A DNA stretch of 64,000 bases from Trichuris trichiura (lineage: Eukaryota > Nematoda > Enoplea > Trichinellida > Trichuridae). The translations under genes and the position numbers were made by a program. Positions 12,901 through 25,842 of this stretch are shown here, in pieces; the stretch's first letter is position 1; each line of letters begins with the position of its first letter. Under the pieces are notes generated by a model. The model was not told the origin of the DNA. It saw only the letters and a list, made by a program, of their open reading frames with translations, and ran no database searches. The DNA is taken from the NCBI GenBank assembly GCA_037903355.1, contig JBAJFE010000012.1:186001-250000 (forward strand). Reading direction: 5' to 3'.

Positions 12901-14043
12901 CACCTGACTGCCCTTCTTTTTTTCTCAGAGTTGGTGTACGCCGCTTAAGCATAAACCAGAAAAAGAGAGCGGTTATGCGTATACGGTCTTCATTAGGCTA
13001 TGTAGGCTTAGGTAATGCCATAAGAGAACAAACAGCAAAGTCATTCCTTCAGGTCATTGTAGCAGACCATAGTAGAAATGTCCCGCAACCCGTTCTCTGT
13101 GAGGTCAACTTGCCGTCTCTAAACAAAGTGCCCGTTTCTGAGGAGTACATTGTCCTTAAAGCATTTGCGTAGGCATTTATGTATGTTAACTGCGAACGCA
13201 GACTGATAAAAGTGCAGAAAACTGTTATTCATAAATGGAGCAGTGCTCAATTAGCTATTAGAACTTCAACTGCTTGATCTTCTTTTCCGTTGACCCTATT
13301 GTAAAGCTAACTACAAATGACTCTTTCCAACATTTGGAACATTACTTGCAAGTTACGCATTGTTTTACTTTTAAAGTCAATCCAGCCCTACGCCAGAGAT
13401 GAATGCACCCTCTGGAAATGCAATTTGCAATATAAAGCTTGGACAAAGACGAATATAACCGAAAACTATGACATTTATCTGGCCTGTTTGGACAAATGCG
13501 AAATTGGTTAGTGTAACCACCTTACTTATAAAATGTTCAATTCTTAAGAGACTTCATAGATTTAATCAAAGTGTAATACGGTTAGTAAGAAATCGAGTCT
13601 GACAAGTGCAACTCAAGAAAAAATGATGTGATTATCGTTGGACTTTTCTTACCAGCTTACCAATTGAATAGTGAAGAGCATAGACGCTCGTAAAGTCAGC
13701 AATGTTTTCTGAGATCAGCTCCTCAACCTTCACGTTTGTAATGAAGAATTAATTTTATAAATTGCAATTAGCTACTTGCTTAGCTACTAGTGAAACGTGG
13801 CGAAAATGAGAAACGTCGCAGAACAAACCCTGCGATACATTTCGCAAGAGGTAAAAACAGCAGTTATAAGTGCTGTAGTCAAAAGAATAAACAGAAAAAC
13901 AACAGCACGTGACAGCCGCTCATTTTTTAGAACTAATTTTAATATGGACAAAAAGATGGATGAAAGACGTTTCAAGAGAAAACAAATCTGCGGAAGATGC
14001 CAAAAAACCAAAGAAGAAATCGAAATTCGGCAAGTTTAAATAG
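9941..14043 (+). CDS. Micro-exon gene A: small secreted Cys-helix protein
   Basis: Exons: 9941-9988 (signal peptide MLTGFLLIVTALLSNA), 10644-10679 (EANGDKVVLSDS), 12315-12356 (GEYTESPLLFRKPG), 13377-13506 (Cys module) and 13931-14043 (C-terminal helix and tail). Together they give about 122 residues with continuous frame; the first three junctions are phase 0 and the last is phase 1. The Cys module has the family spacing C-x4-C-x21-C-x3-C after a SIQP-ARD start. The last exon carries LILIWTKRWMKD (W-x3-W) and a lysine-rich end finishing KFGKFK. It is the shortest complete member, with two internal micro-exons found. The acceptor before the Cys exon (TTTAAAG) is weaker than in paralogs. The product is predicted to be secreted; its function is unknown. 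Further micro-exons could lie in the 1.6-kb intron after 10679. Confidence 0.72.
12654..12720. ncRNA. 67-nt near-perfect hairpin in a gene A intron
   Basis: Two 28-base arms (12654-12681 and 12693-12720) are reverse complements with a single mismatch, separated by an 11-base loop. The size matches a precursor microRNA or small-RNA hairpin, although the near-perfect pairing would also suit a tiny palindromic element. It lies between the 12315-12356 micro-exon and the Cys exon of gene A. Confidence 0.4.
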
Positions 14044-16777
14044 TCAGAGAAGGCAGTACTACTCCTATCGATTAGTAAATTCTTCTCATAGCGAAAGTAG
14101 CAACCATTTCTCCTGAAGTAAATTACCATCACGTCTACGAATTGTCATTCTGCTTGTCTGTTTTCACAGCAAAAGACATGCAAGCCTCTTTCTGAAGAGC
14201 GCTAATGTGATGCGCAAGTAAATTAATGAACATAACAAAAGCGATCACGTTTGCAACATGTACGCATGCTGAACCATTGATTTGCGTTTCTGCCGGATAT
14301 GATAAAATGGATCGCACTACCTGATTTCGAATGTACAATAGAGGTAGTCGTGGGGAGAGGAAGAAGAAAAATGCATTTAAAAAGCAGTGATTCAGCCATA
14401 AGATCACAACTTGCTAAAACGTTATTAATATTATGCATTAATAGTTAACGTGTCATAAAGTCGAGAATTTTTTCATTTCGGCAGTCTCAAAATTCTGAAC
14501 ATACTGGGCATAAATAACCAGCTTTTGCATAGATACAGATATTTTTGAGCGTCATTGAAACTCCCGAAAGTTCTTTTTCAAACCAAAACTGAGAGAAATG
14601 TAAATTAATGCATATTTGCATTTTTAGTAAGGGCCTTTCAAAATTCCTCCTACGTACAATTACATGAGATAAATCTGTGAATAGCGAGGTGAATAGCGCT
14701 GCGAATATTGACCTAATATCAGAAACTGTCCTCAAAACGCATCAGCAATTTGTGTTAGCCTAACTGAAGTGCTTTTCACGTTCTAAGATTATAGGCAACC
14801 TAGGAAGCGGGAAAATGCTGCGAAAATGGAGGGCGGGAAAGAAAATGAAAGAGGGCCCCTTAGTTGTCAAAGTTTAATCCGGCAGATTTCTAGAATTCAG
14901 GGTTCTGGTCTCAGAAAGTTTCGAAGGTGACTAATCCGTCTGAATTGCCGCGTAGTCGACTGACAAGGTTATACCTATGTTAGGACCTTTTTACACCACA
15001 AATCAAGACAACTAGGTTTGGGGACTTGAGAAGCTCTGGTTGCTTGATATATTAGTAGCCTGTTTGAGAAGTCTGCGTCATCACTTATTCAGCATACGAC
15101 ACATAGGAAAATCTTGAAGCCCTCATACTTTAGGTGCTATACGTTTGTTCTCGCGGAACATCCCCTAGTTGATTCAACTGTGAAATTAGAAACGCCTATC
15201 TTATACGCTCCTTTTAAAATTAATAAATTTGTTCCTGAAACATGCTCAAATAAGTGTTCTACCGTCTCCTTTAAATATAAGCCAGATTTCTCCCATTCTA
15301 CTTTGCAGACAATTTTGTATTTCTGCTCGGAGTGAATTGAAACTGAAAAAGAATAGGAAAATCTATGCAGAGTGAAGGTGAACTGTATATTAGAAATATG
15401 ATTGTTCAACCTTACTTCAATAGCCACTACTCGCTATTAATTGTAATAACATTTTACCATTATTAGTGGACCTGCCGTATGGTCGAACGTTTCCTTACTT
15501 TGAACGTTATATAGGCAATAGAACTGCTAGCTTTACGAGAGCGCATAATAAAGTTTAGTGAATACAAAAGAATATCAACCATTATAATTGCTATCAAAAG
15601 TTGTGCTCATTGTTCGATTGAATCTCCCTTTTTTACATTACTTATCACTGCAAAGAAGAGCCGGGTAATGTTAATTCATGCCAGAAATGGTCTGAAAGAA
15701 AAATAAAGGCTGACGGTCCATTTCGATGAGTTCACTAACTTACGTCATTGATTCATGCAACGGATCTAAAACATGAGGTACAATCGAATAGCAGATTATG
15801 TAGCGCACATTTCCTTTGGTCTTTTTGAAGGCTTTAAACGCAAACAAGCCAATAATGACACAAGAGAAAATATGTGCTTATAAGGAGCAACCACGCGCAG
15901 TATTCTACTCCGTTCAGGCAGAAACCTTATGAAGCAAGTGCAAAATAGCTGTACTTTCTTCTTAAGCCTTTACTAAGTGTATGCTTACTGCATTTTCATT
16001 ATAACACGAAAAACATAACTAAAAATCAATGAACACGTGTGCCTGCGGTAAGCTTCACTTCTGCCTCGTGATGCGACAGAGAATCAACTAATAATGAATT
16101 TGTTGAAGTTAAGGGCACTTCCGCAATTCAAAATTTTATCAGGATCGTCTGCAGCAGTTATGGCGCTCACACGTCGATGCATTTTCAATGCAATAAACAG
16201 CGTCTACGTTATTGAATTTAAAGTATACTATCTAATCAACCTAGTTCATTTTTTTATTTATATTATATAACGCCTACGACTTCATAATGCGTCTGACAGG
16301 CAGTCCGCCAGTGTATATTTTCTGCACGATGCTTTAGGCAAAGCACAATAGACAAAATGCTATTCTGCTGTTAATTTTTTGTAAATAGTTCAATAAAAGT
16401 TTGTTTACTTGCTGGTGACGTGAAGAGTAAAATTTAAAAACAACTTGCAGCGCAGACGTGGACAATACTATTCTTCTACTGTTTTCTTGAAAGTAGTCCA
16501 GCGGTCAGAGTTGGCGACACTAAGCCCAGCCATCGTTCAATCTTAATTTCAAGGAAAAGTCTATTTGAGAAATGCTTCTCTTAAATTGAGAGCAGAATGA
16601 AACTAAACAATGAGCTTGACAAACGACAGTTTTAGTTATTTACCTTAAGCTAGCAATGTGATCATAACTGCATCTCCAATGCTGTAACGTCTGCTTTCAT
16701 TAACAATGCTGAAGGAAAGCAGTTAAACAATAAGGAAAACGTAAGCGATTATTTGATTCGACGTCTCAATGAGATTA
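14044..16777. other. Spacer between micro-exon genes A and B
   Basis: AT-rich sequence. I see no micro-exon with matching splice sites and no conserved ORF. Confidence 0.5.
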
Positions 16778-16784
16778 TATAAAA
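16778..16784 (+). promoter_or_regulatory. Gene B TATA box
   Basis: TATAAAA within TATATAAAAAC lies 37 bases before the gene B ATG, the same spacing as in genes A and E. Confidence 0.55.
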
Positions 16785-16821
16785 ACTGACGCGTTCCGGG
16801 AAATTCAATACCGTAACCAAA

Positions 16822-19800
16822 ATGCATGCTGGATTGCTCGTTGCAATACTTGTTCTATTCGCCAATGTCGTAAGTGGGCATCAGCAATTGCGTTTTTCTT
16901 TCTTTATCCTTCTCTTTTTAACGTTTTTATCTCTAGAGCTGAACCATAAGAAATAACTTAGCAACGGACTCAATTTGTTCCTTTTTGCTACAACTTCCTT
17001 GAATTTCATTTTTGATAGGATCACTAAATACGGAGTGACCAATCACGGAAAAGCGAAGGTCTACCGATTACCCAAGAAGTTGCTCGAGATAAATATTTGT
17101 TTTATTTGGCATGTTTGCGTGAACCCAAGTTGCGTGGTACGAGATCATGCAGGGGCTAATATCAGGCAATGCTAACTAAATAGAGTAGGATTTTGAAATT
17201 GGGAATGCAACCTGCATGAAGTTGAAATTTCTTCCACTCAACTTTGCTTACGTTTCTGTAATAATGAAAGCAAGCACGGTCAACGATTAGAATAGTCTGC
17301 TGGCATCCGCTGCTAAATCAAAGCCATGCACAGCCTGGTAAAGCCGTTGGGACAGAAATTAAATATTCCCATCCACTATGAACCATTCATTCCAGAAAGC
17401 GAACAACTAGTTGTAACTCAGGGTGATTACATTTTGTTTTATAGCTCTTTGGATCATGTTCTTCAGCACTGTGAGTAATACGTTTTTAAATGGCTTGGAA
17501 AAGTTAGTGATGATGACCTTTTGCGGTTGATAAACCAAGGCGGATAAATCCCTCACATTAGCATAACCATGGTTCAAAAATGAGTAAATGGCCTTCATTA
17601 TTAAAGCATACACAGACAGTAGCATCGTTTTAGTGACCGGGCTTGCAAGTCAGATGTGGGCCATCGTGAATACTAGCATGACGGCTTCCTCGTGCTCGGT
17701 CAAGGCAAGCCCGCATGCTAGTATTAAAATTGTAAAGACGCCTTCCATAGGAATAATGGTAGTATCATGGAGCCTCCGTTGTTCCAAATGTTATATGACT
17801 GCACCTTGAACATGATGAAATGATCAGACGCTTAGCAGTATGCTGCTGTTTAAATATGGAAACCGCGTATTCGATCAGTTCTGCAAGTTAGACATTTGTT
17901 CTTTTTACTGGCTGCGCTTGCGTATGTTTGCTTTACTCTTAATAACTTGGGCAAAGCGTTGTAACAAAAATGTGTCCTTATAGGGCCGTAGAAGTTCATT
18001 CTGTATTACTACATCGCATTCTCACGTATGTATTTATCACGGAAACTGTAGAAAGCGTTTACTTGAGCATACTAATAAACGAGTGCTCAGAGCCTTCGGA
18101 GCCCTACGTGCTCCGCTGTCAACTATGGCAGGTCCTCTATTTGTTCATTCCTGTTCGTTCATGTTACTGTTACTCAATGAATCTGTTATGAGTTAAACGA
18201 TATCCCGAATGGTAGTTAAGCTATCCTTTAATCAGAACATTTTTTATGTAATTGTATTTACTGGGCGACACTAACAGAGAAAGAAACTATTTTGAGCACA
18301 ATAGAACAATAACGTTAATACTTACTCCAACACAAAAAGTTCCATTCTGACAAGCTGTATACTTGTTTGGTGGACAAAATTGGATGTTCTCGGCCAGTGC
18401 ACAGAACAAGCGTGAAGTAAGAATGGTTTAACATAAACTTCAGCGCGACAGAGCAAGCGACCAGCCCAATACAGGGCACGCACAGAGATAGAAAGAAGAC
18501 AGAACAGAAATGAGACGTATCGCGACGCGTTATATGTTAGTTCTTATGGCGCAGTGACAAATATTCTGTGCATAGCCTTTTGACCCTTTGTGCCGCGCAC
18601 TATTTTGCTGAACATATATTCGGCGGAAGTTCTCCAACGCTGCTGTTAGCAGCAAAGCACTTTTATCTAAGCTCACCAGCTTAAATAAGAGTTCCCATTG
18701 TTATAAAATAACGAAACTTTGCTTTTAGGAGACTAAAAAGGCCGCTGAACAGGAGACGCGCGTTCTGAAGCAGGTAACGTTTGCTGTTTTTTTATCATGA
18801 ACTACCTCTAAACGATACACGCTACTTGTAAAAAGAAATGTTTTATATTCAATAGCTCAAGCGTTGTCAAAACCCCAGCGCTTTAGTATGACTTCAAAGC
18901 TTTTCAGTGCTCTGCGCTCTGAGCCGAGCTCCCCTAACTTCAGTAATCGATGGTTGGTTTATGTTTGAATGGCGCCAACTCCAGTTGCTTTCTGTATGTT
19001 ACGAAAAAGTTATTACAATTATCCTAGCAAATCGAGCAATGGCTGATAATGCTTACAAATACGGCTATCCCATTTGTTGATTGAAACAAAATTTTTTGAA
19101 GCCTTAGGGGTTTCCTGTATTTATCTTAAGACAAACAGTAAAAAAGGATTCTTCCATGCTGACTAATCGCGTAACTCTTTCGACGATGACTCTTCTATTA
19201 CCAGCTTATCTGGAGAAACCGCTTCTCTCTTGAACAGTCGTGATGTGCTTTTGTAATAACGTCTAAGCACGACTGGTTACATATACCTACAGGGATAAGC
19301 CACGTTTTCTTGGATATTCAATAGCTTTGTGTTTTTCAGGAGGCACTCGTTGCTGCTATTCCACCTTACAAGCCGTCAAAGGTATGTATTCCGCGAGTTC
19401 CAGGTGTCAAAAGGGTTCTCTTGTTTACAAAAGCAAAAAATAAATGTTCACATCTTTCGCCAATTTCTATGCGGGCAATAAGGAAAAGTGTTGAAAAATA
19501 TATTGAAATTTGTTGAGATATATCAAGAGACTGCTAAAATTATCAATGCAACAAGTGAGACTTTTTCAGCTTACTACTTTTGGCGCAGTGACATTTTCAT
19601 AGGGTTTTCAAGTTAACAACAACGACAGGAGCAACAGCAGCAACAAAAGTAATAATAATAATATTATTATGAAGAATAATAAGCTTTTAAAGGTGTATAA
19701 TTTAAGAGGCCTTGACCATTGTGAATTAATTTTTACAGGGATGAAGATGCGTTCTAGTGCATTTTCTCCAGATCCACCTCGAAAATCAAGAATGGATTTT

Positions 19801-20364
19801 AATTCTGATTCTAATACTTTACGTAAGGTCACACATTGAACCTTGAGCTTGTGACGTCATACCGACAGACATAGAAACGGCATAAACCGGCGAGCTCTAA
19901 AGTTCAGAAGACTATTGAATATGTTCCCTTTGATTTGAAATAGGGAATTAGTAGCCACTTATTAACCGCCGTAGGCGTAGAAAAACTTAGACGATTCGTT
20001 TTTCCTTTCTAACATTAGGTAACATGTGTATCTAAAAAGCAGAGTAGGGACCTTTCCGTTATTTGGGCCCACTAGTCAAACTAACGGTGCAAAATCTTTG
20101 AAAAGTGAAGGTTCTGCGTGACATCACAATAACTAGCATCGCGTTAGACAAGCGCTTGCTGTGTGTTTAACTACTCTCAGCCCGCCTTACCGCTAATCAA
20201 GATCGCTCTAGTACAATTCGTCCCATTGTTTTAGACAATGGGACCTCATGCCAGGGACGCGTGCTCAAAATATGACTGTGCAGAGGATCATAAAAACTAC
20301 CAAAAAACAATGACGAAAGAATACTACGAACTTTACATTAAGTGCTTGAACAAATGTGAACCAG
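16822..20364 (+). CDS. Micro-exon gene B: secreted Cys-module protein, last exon not found
   Basis: Exons: 16822-16869 (signal peptide MHAGLLVAILVLFANV), 18729-18773 (ETKKAAEQETRVLKQ), 19340-19381 (EALVAAIPPYKPSK) and 20235-20364 (Cys module starting TMGPHARDAC). All internal exons are multiples of three and phase 0. The Cys exon is again 130 nt with C-x4-C-x21-C-x3-C. The IPPY-P exon is equivalent to the 42-nt exon before the Cys module in D and E. Downstream I cannot find the W-x3-W last exon. A decayed second Cys exon (about 20395-20496) and a probable LTR follow instead, so B may be truncated or may end in an unrecognised exon. Confidence 0.62.
17639..17725. repeat. Interleaved inverted repeats in gene B intron 1
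   Basis: GGGCTTGC (17639-17646) pairs with GCAAGCCC (17705-17712), and AATACTAGCATG (17669-17680) pairs with CATGCTAGTATT (17714-17725). The pairs cross each other, which is a pseudoknot layout if transcribed. It may be chance or an old element end. Confidence 0.4.
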
Positions 20365-20394
20365 GTTAGTTTGACTCCTTCTACGTCACATGTT

Positions 20395-20496
20395 GAATCG
20401 AAATAGGCTTTGTAAGCTATACTTGCGTAGAAAATTGAACAAAGACTACCATGCATATATTAGCTGTTTGGATAAGCATGAATTTCCTTGGCCATA
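20395..20496 (+). pseudogene. Decayed duplicate of a Cys-module exon
   Basis: Just after the gene B Cys exon, one frame reads DYHAYISCLDKHEF, matching the end of the module (Y-x2-Y-x2-CLDKCE) with the last Cys replaced by His. The N-terminal half is unrecognisable and no donor follows. It is a relic of an exon or gene duplication. Confidence 0.55.
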
Positions 20497-20599
20497 ATCT
20501 CTTTTAAATCTGTTAACTTCATTAATTATGCCGTTTTATTTAAAGTAATAGAAATTTACTTAATCAGGTAAAGGTAAGAAACTGTGGCGACTGCGTACT

Positions 20600-21090
20600 G
20601 TTGGTAAGGACTGCGGAGCTTTCAGGACTACATGTATTGTAGGAACAGAGCTTCTTGCGACGATATACGGCAGATGTAACTCTTTTATTGAAAGGGTATT
20701 CTGGTTAACTTCGTGTATACGGTACAGAACAGCAATGGTGGTACGACAGCAATACGACCAATTCGGCGACCCAAACCATTCCCCTGACAGCCGTTTATAT
20801 AGACCGTCGTTGCTCCCTACTTAGGTGAATGACCCTGGAGAGACAGTGACTTATGGAATGACAATAATCCAAGCAAACAACGACGCATAGGGACTGCGAG
20901 CTCAAGCAGGGTGACCTTCTGCAAACCTGGGCACGGCTCTATAACAGGAGGGGCCCACAGTCACACCGCCCTACCGGTAGTCTTAGGTTAAAACCATGCG
21001 GGGCCAGCGACCTCGTGTTGTTGACATCAGTAGGGGCTTCGTCCAGCAGGTGGTACAGGCACATGTATCCTGTTCGTGGTCCGCGCTATC
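20600..21090 (-). mobile_element. Probable solo LTR
   Basis: A GC-richer block that stands out from its AT-rich surroundings. Read on the minus strand it has CTATATAAACGG (20791-20802) followed about 100 bases later by CAATAAAAGA (20691-20700). This is the TATA-then-polyadenylation-signal order of an LTR. The ends are not resolved; I could not fix a target duplication. Confidence 0.35.
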
Positions 21091-22674
21091 TGGAATAAAA
21101 TAACTAAAAAGCAAAAAAAAATATAATATGAAACAAAGTAGTGACAGGGAACGTCTGATTCCGAAAGCTTTGCAATCTTTAATAAAATATACAGTCATCA
21201 CGAGCTGCTCATTCATATTAAGCTAGGAAATCCTAAATATCTTTACGGCGAAATTACATTTTCGATGCAATTAGTGGAGACGAATAAAAGTTCTGCGAAA
21301 ACTGAAGTTGAACAAATCTTGTTCACTAAGAAAAAATATGTATATAGTTGTGGTTCTTTCTGCCGCTTTAAAGAAAAGGAAACGTATCCAAGCACACTGC
21401 CGGCAATTATTCTTTCAATTAAATGGTCAGTTTCAATCCCACATGATGAAAGATGTATGTATACTTATGTAATTTGTGAAAATAAACTAGTTGAAAAATG
21501 TGGCCACAAGATGAGAATCCTACTTATTGCTGACATGCGGAGAGAGATAGGTGACCATGCGATTTGATCGTGAATTAACGATTACTCGTTTTTCAGAAAT
21601 GTCTGAACGATTCATACTGAATTTAATACGAGATGGATTGGAAGCACAGCAGATGCTAAGCAAAGCCGCCAGGAAATAAAAGGCCCATTCGGCTATCACG
21701 TGGTTAGCCAAATAATCAGCCAAGTTAATTCGTATACACGTGCTTCTCGTAGCAAAAATTACCAAGCCGCTAGCGTTCAATAAAATTCCATCGTGCATAT
21801 ACAGGTACATCCAAAAGTTTCCGGTCTCGACTTGTTCCAGAAGGCCTATCGGGATGATAATTTAATATGACAAAATACAAAGCTGCATAACCTTTATGTA
21901 TTTCCGAAATCGAGAATTCAAACACGTGAAAGCACGTAAAAAGAATTTTTGCTACGTTACTCAATGCAGCTCCGAATGACTGAATCGGTTAGACATTCGA
22001 TTTACGCTTCAGATACAAATCCGCACATGGCTGTAGTTTTATAAAATTTTTTTAAAAATTGTTAACGACCAAAAAGCGAATACTTAACGGGTCGAGGAAG
22101 AATTCAGCTGGATGACATTTGTAATCTTTTCATCCAGACTCATCTGCTTAATTAACAATCGTCTTTGTCTTAGAAGCTTCCCTTTGAATTAGCTAACACG
22201 ATGTACTTCGAACCGCAGTAAGAAATTAATTATAAAATTTCTATCCAGCCGCGCCATGTCAGCTAACAGAAGCGACATTAACTTTGGAATGGTTTAAATT
22301 TCAGAACTCCATACGGGGAACCAAATACTCATAATAGCATAGCTCTTTTACGGTGGTCATGATTTGAAAACTCAGTTACCAACGGAAATGACATCTCCAT
22401 CTCCAAATTAATCTTGAATTTTGCACATGAATCTGAACAGAAAATCATTCCCTTAAAAGAGAGCACAATGAGATCAAACAGTGCAATGATTGCGTTGCTG
22501 TCGCAAGAATGTAGCTGTGCAGTCGTTTGCGTTGCGTTTACGTGTTTAATGCTGCAGCGCTCGTTTTGAACAGATGCTATAGCAAGATGGAAAGTAGTAA
22601 ACTAAGGAAAATGTACGCGAAATCAACTAAATCTGGCTTTTCTCATTAATTCCATTACGCAACAAAAATACATT

Positions 22675-22715
22675 ATGATTTGCTACTTATCGCTGCTGCT
22701 CTGTTGTCCAACCTT
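22675..22715 (+). pseudogene. Micro-exon gene relic C: frameshifted signal-peptide exon
   Basis: The sequence from 22685 aligns base for base with the second half of the gene A signal exon (CTTATCG-TG--GCTCTG and so on) up to the donor. It is 7 nt shorter near its start (41 rather than 48 nt), so the ATG is out of frame. The donor has become GTAAAA, and the promoter region keeps only AATCAACT without a TATA box. No micro-exons were found between here and gene D. Confidence 0.6.
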
Positions 22716-22912
22716 GTAAAATGAGCGGAAACCATCCCAACAGCCGAAACAAGAAAGAAATTTAGTTTATGAACGGAAGCAACAAGTAGAAAATGCAGCA
22801 GTTGTACTCTGTAAGCGCCGTTTCTAGGATCCATAGGTCATTTAGGGAATGTCCTGGCGTGCAAATTAAATGTATTTTGTTATTTATATTTTGCTATTGT
22901 TATTTATTTTTG

Positions 22913-22941
22913 CTGACGACGGGACAAGGTTAGTCCCGAAA
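22913..22941 (+). ncRNA. Solitary hammerhead-type motif
   Basis: CTGACGA, one extra base, stem II GGGAC/GTCCC around a seven-base loop, then GAAA. This is the same arrangement as in both PLEs but with a different, compensated stem base pair. No PLE coding sequence is nearby, so it is probably a pLTR remnant. Confidence 0.5.
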
Positions 22942-24628
22942 GCTACGAACACTAAGTGTCTTGTTCTGAATTTTCCTTAATAATTGCTCATCCATCCGTT
23001 GGTAGAGCATTTGCTTCGGTTTAATTTCAGACTCCAACGGGTCAGACAATAAACCATATTGCCGATATGAAAATCCATCACCCCGTTAAGAAACATTCTG
23101 TTTTCAAGATCAAGTAGCTGTGTAGAAAAATTCAGTAAAAGGGGATTTTGCAATATATTTTCCTCCACTTAAAAACCATCTTTATTTCGTGAGATTTAAA
23201 TCCTGAATGCCATTCGTTCATTTTCCATTCGTAACTGAACAATAGTGCTCCAGCTTTTTACAGGATTTACTCGCAGAATGGAAGAAACCTAGGAAAGTTT
23301 TCAAGGAGGCAAGCAACTTCCAAATATTTTGCCATTAGAAGAGCCATACAGAAGAAACGTCACTGCTTCTTATTTAAACCTTTTCCCTGGAATTTTAAAG
23401 TAAATCCTTGGCTTGTCCGCTTGGCATTGAAGAACAGAGTGGCACTGATCACGTGCTGTATGGGACTAAAAAATAAATTTAATGGTTCCATGCAGAAATG
23501 TTGACATTCAATTTTATAAATCTATTTTGTCTGTTGTAAAAGCAGTGCCTGTTTTAGCGTAGCATTCTTGAACATTCCCTATATTACATAAAGGGTTCCC
23601 CAATCAACACAGAGTCACATGGTCACATCTGTCTTCGCTACCAGTTATTACTACTCATTTCCGTTTTGGTGGTACTATAACCATGTATTTTAACAAAGAA
23701 AAATATAATGAAAATTGGTTGCCAAAACAACCAAAAAACATTGATAAGAAAGGGAGTTTTGTGGAGAATGGGAAAAAAGCAAGTTTAGGTGAACTGATGC
23801 AATGATGCATTTTTGGCGATGAAGAGCAAATGCGCTTACAAAGAAAAATCAAAAAGCGGCATTACATTTCATGTTTGTAGAAACGATACTGTTGTTTTTA
23901 AATGCTTCCGCCAGCCTCATATGTCTAGCCAACGTAGCGTCATTAACAGGAATTAATAACGTTAAGGAAATGACTGTAAATGCAAGGCTATTGGAGAAAT
24001 CATATCTGTTTTTGATGTGATTAGAAAAGCAAATATCCAAGTTGTTGTTGCATTAAGTTTATTTATTGCTTCACAAGGCTGCATGAGGAATGCAAGCAAT
24101 TCAAAAACTATAAAAATAATGCTGAAGATTAAGTTGTTAATAACAACTATGGTTATTAATAAGAAAAATGTGTATTCAGTTTCCCCCTTTTTTCCTTTTC
24201 CATAATAATAATGTCCATAGTTGCGCAGTTAATGCGACAGCGAAACAATGAATACACCTTTTTAGCTGTCTTGCGTAGGTAATGCACACGGGACCTAATG
24301 TCAACCTCGCATTTGGTTAAAGCCGGCTTTCCTTGTTGACATACTGACAACGATACTTACAAACAAGCGTGACATCAATTTGTCGCCACAAAGAACGACG
24401 TTAGTCTACTGTTGGCAATAACTTCAATTATCGGTAAAACCTTAAGTAAAGACCGCTATTGCTTATAGAGTTCGGCATTCTACCGAACAATGCATTGAAC
24501 AACAAAGTTGTTTCAACAATTCGTTTTGTGCTAATAGCTGAACAGTAATTATCCGCTTAAAGCTGCAGTAGGCGTTTTCAAAGAAAGCAGTGAGAACGTG
24601 GAAATCCCTGCAGCAATAAGAAAAAGGC

Positions 24629-24677
24629 AAACACGCCCACTGCAGTAAGAAAAAGAAAACACGCCCACTATATAAAA
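24629..24677 (+). promoter_or_regulatory. Gene D promoter: two AAACACGCCCACT boxes and TATA
   Basis: AAACACGCCCACT occurs twice (24629-24641 and 24657-24669), the second directly against TATAAAA (24671-24677). The same 13-mer occurs once upstream of gene E. The pair arose by a short tandem duplication of about 28 bp. Confidence 0.65.
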
Positions 24678-24722
24678 GTTCACATTAAACGCGGAATTCA
24701 GTAAGTCAAAGTCAACGAAGAA

Positions 24723-25746
24723 ATGTTCGTTGAATTTCTTGTTATCGCAGGAGCTCTAGTTACCGCTGCCGTAAGTTGATCGCAAGTATCTTTGCATGAA
24801 TTCTCTTTCTTCTAACTGGATCGCTTCTGTAGCGGAACGACGCGAAACAAACTGAACCTGAACCAGCAACTTCCTGATTGTTAATATTTTCATAATTCAT
24901 ATTTTTAGCTCATTCCTAATGGTCATGGAAAATTCAGTTCAGTCTTTGCAGTTTGCTGACACAATGCATAATCGTTTCTATTAATAACCTGGAAAAAACT
25001 GCTGGCGAATAGCATTAATGCAAAGCTAGTTACTGTACATTCCATCAAGTGGAAAAGAGAACAGATTCAGGCAACCATCTCGTCACCAGTAACATTCAGC
25101 TTCTGCAACTGTCAGGTAGAAAATGAGGGATTAGCAATAGGGAAGGTTACAGGTTACATGGCAAAGCGTTGAGCTGTGCCTTAATGATAATCAGTGCAGA
25201 ACTGTCAGTACAGTGTTGTCAACATTAATCGGCCTATTTGACTATTATGTATGCGGAGCAACGTAGTGGCAAGAACTTGTGACTAATAACGGAAACCAGT
25301 GCATTTTAAGTGTCTGAAACAAGGACGTTGCAATAAGACAAATGCGACACTGAGAATAACAGGTCATGAATCAAGCAAGATGAAGACATGTAATGACGGC
25401 GCGCTATGAACTGCTGAAAGCGATCAGGCTGCCCATTGGTCAACCCTTACACTTACCCTGTCCATCAGTAATGCAACAAGCGTTTTTTGGTTTTTCAAGC
25501 TAGGCTTAATGCAACGTGCTACTAAAGTGAATAGCAGATGTGGGGGACACCGCAGGAACAATAAGTACTCACGCACCCTTGTTTTTTGTAATAAATGTAC
25601 AGGACCAGTCTGTGAACCACAAACTTGTCAGATACAGTTCTTCTTAACGGTATGTGTAATTTTGTTCCCCCATGAGGAAGCTCCGTTAAATGCTAACGAT
25701 GAGGTGCAGCTGGTTCTCAAAGCTTCGTTTCTTCCAAAATACTGGC

Positions 25747-25842
<96 letters not shown>

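Noticed and set aside
12927..12976. 50-nt exon-like stretch in gene A after TTTCTCAG, ending at GTATAC
   Set aside because: Length is not a multiple of three, unlike every accepted internal micro-exon, and it has no counterpart in D or E.
20581..20824. Open frame after an AATCAG acceptor that might be the last exon of gene B
   Set aside because: It lacks W-x3-W and the Lys tail and lies largely in the LTR-like block.
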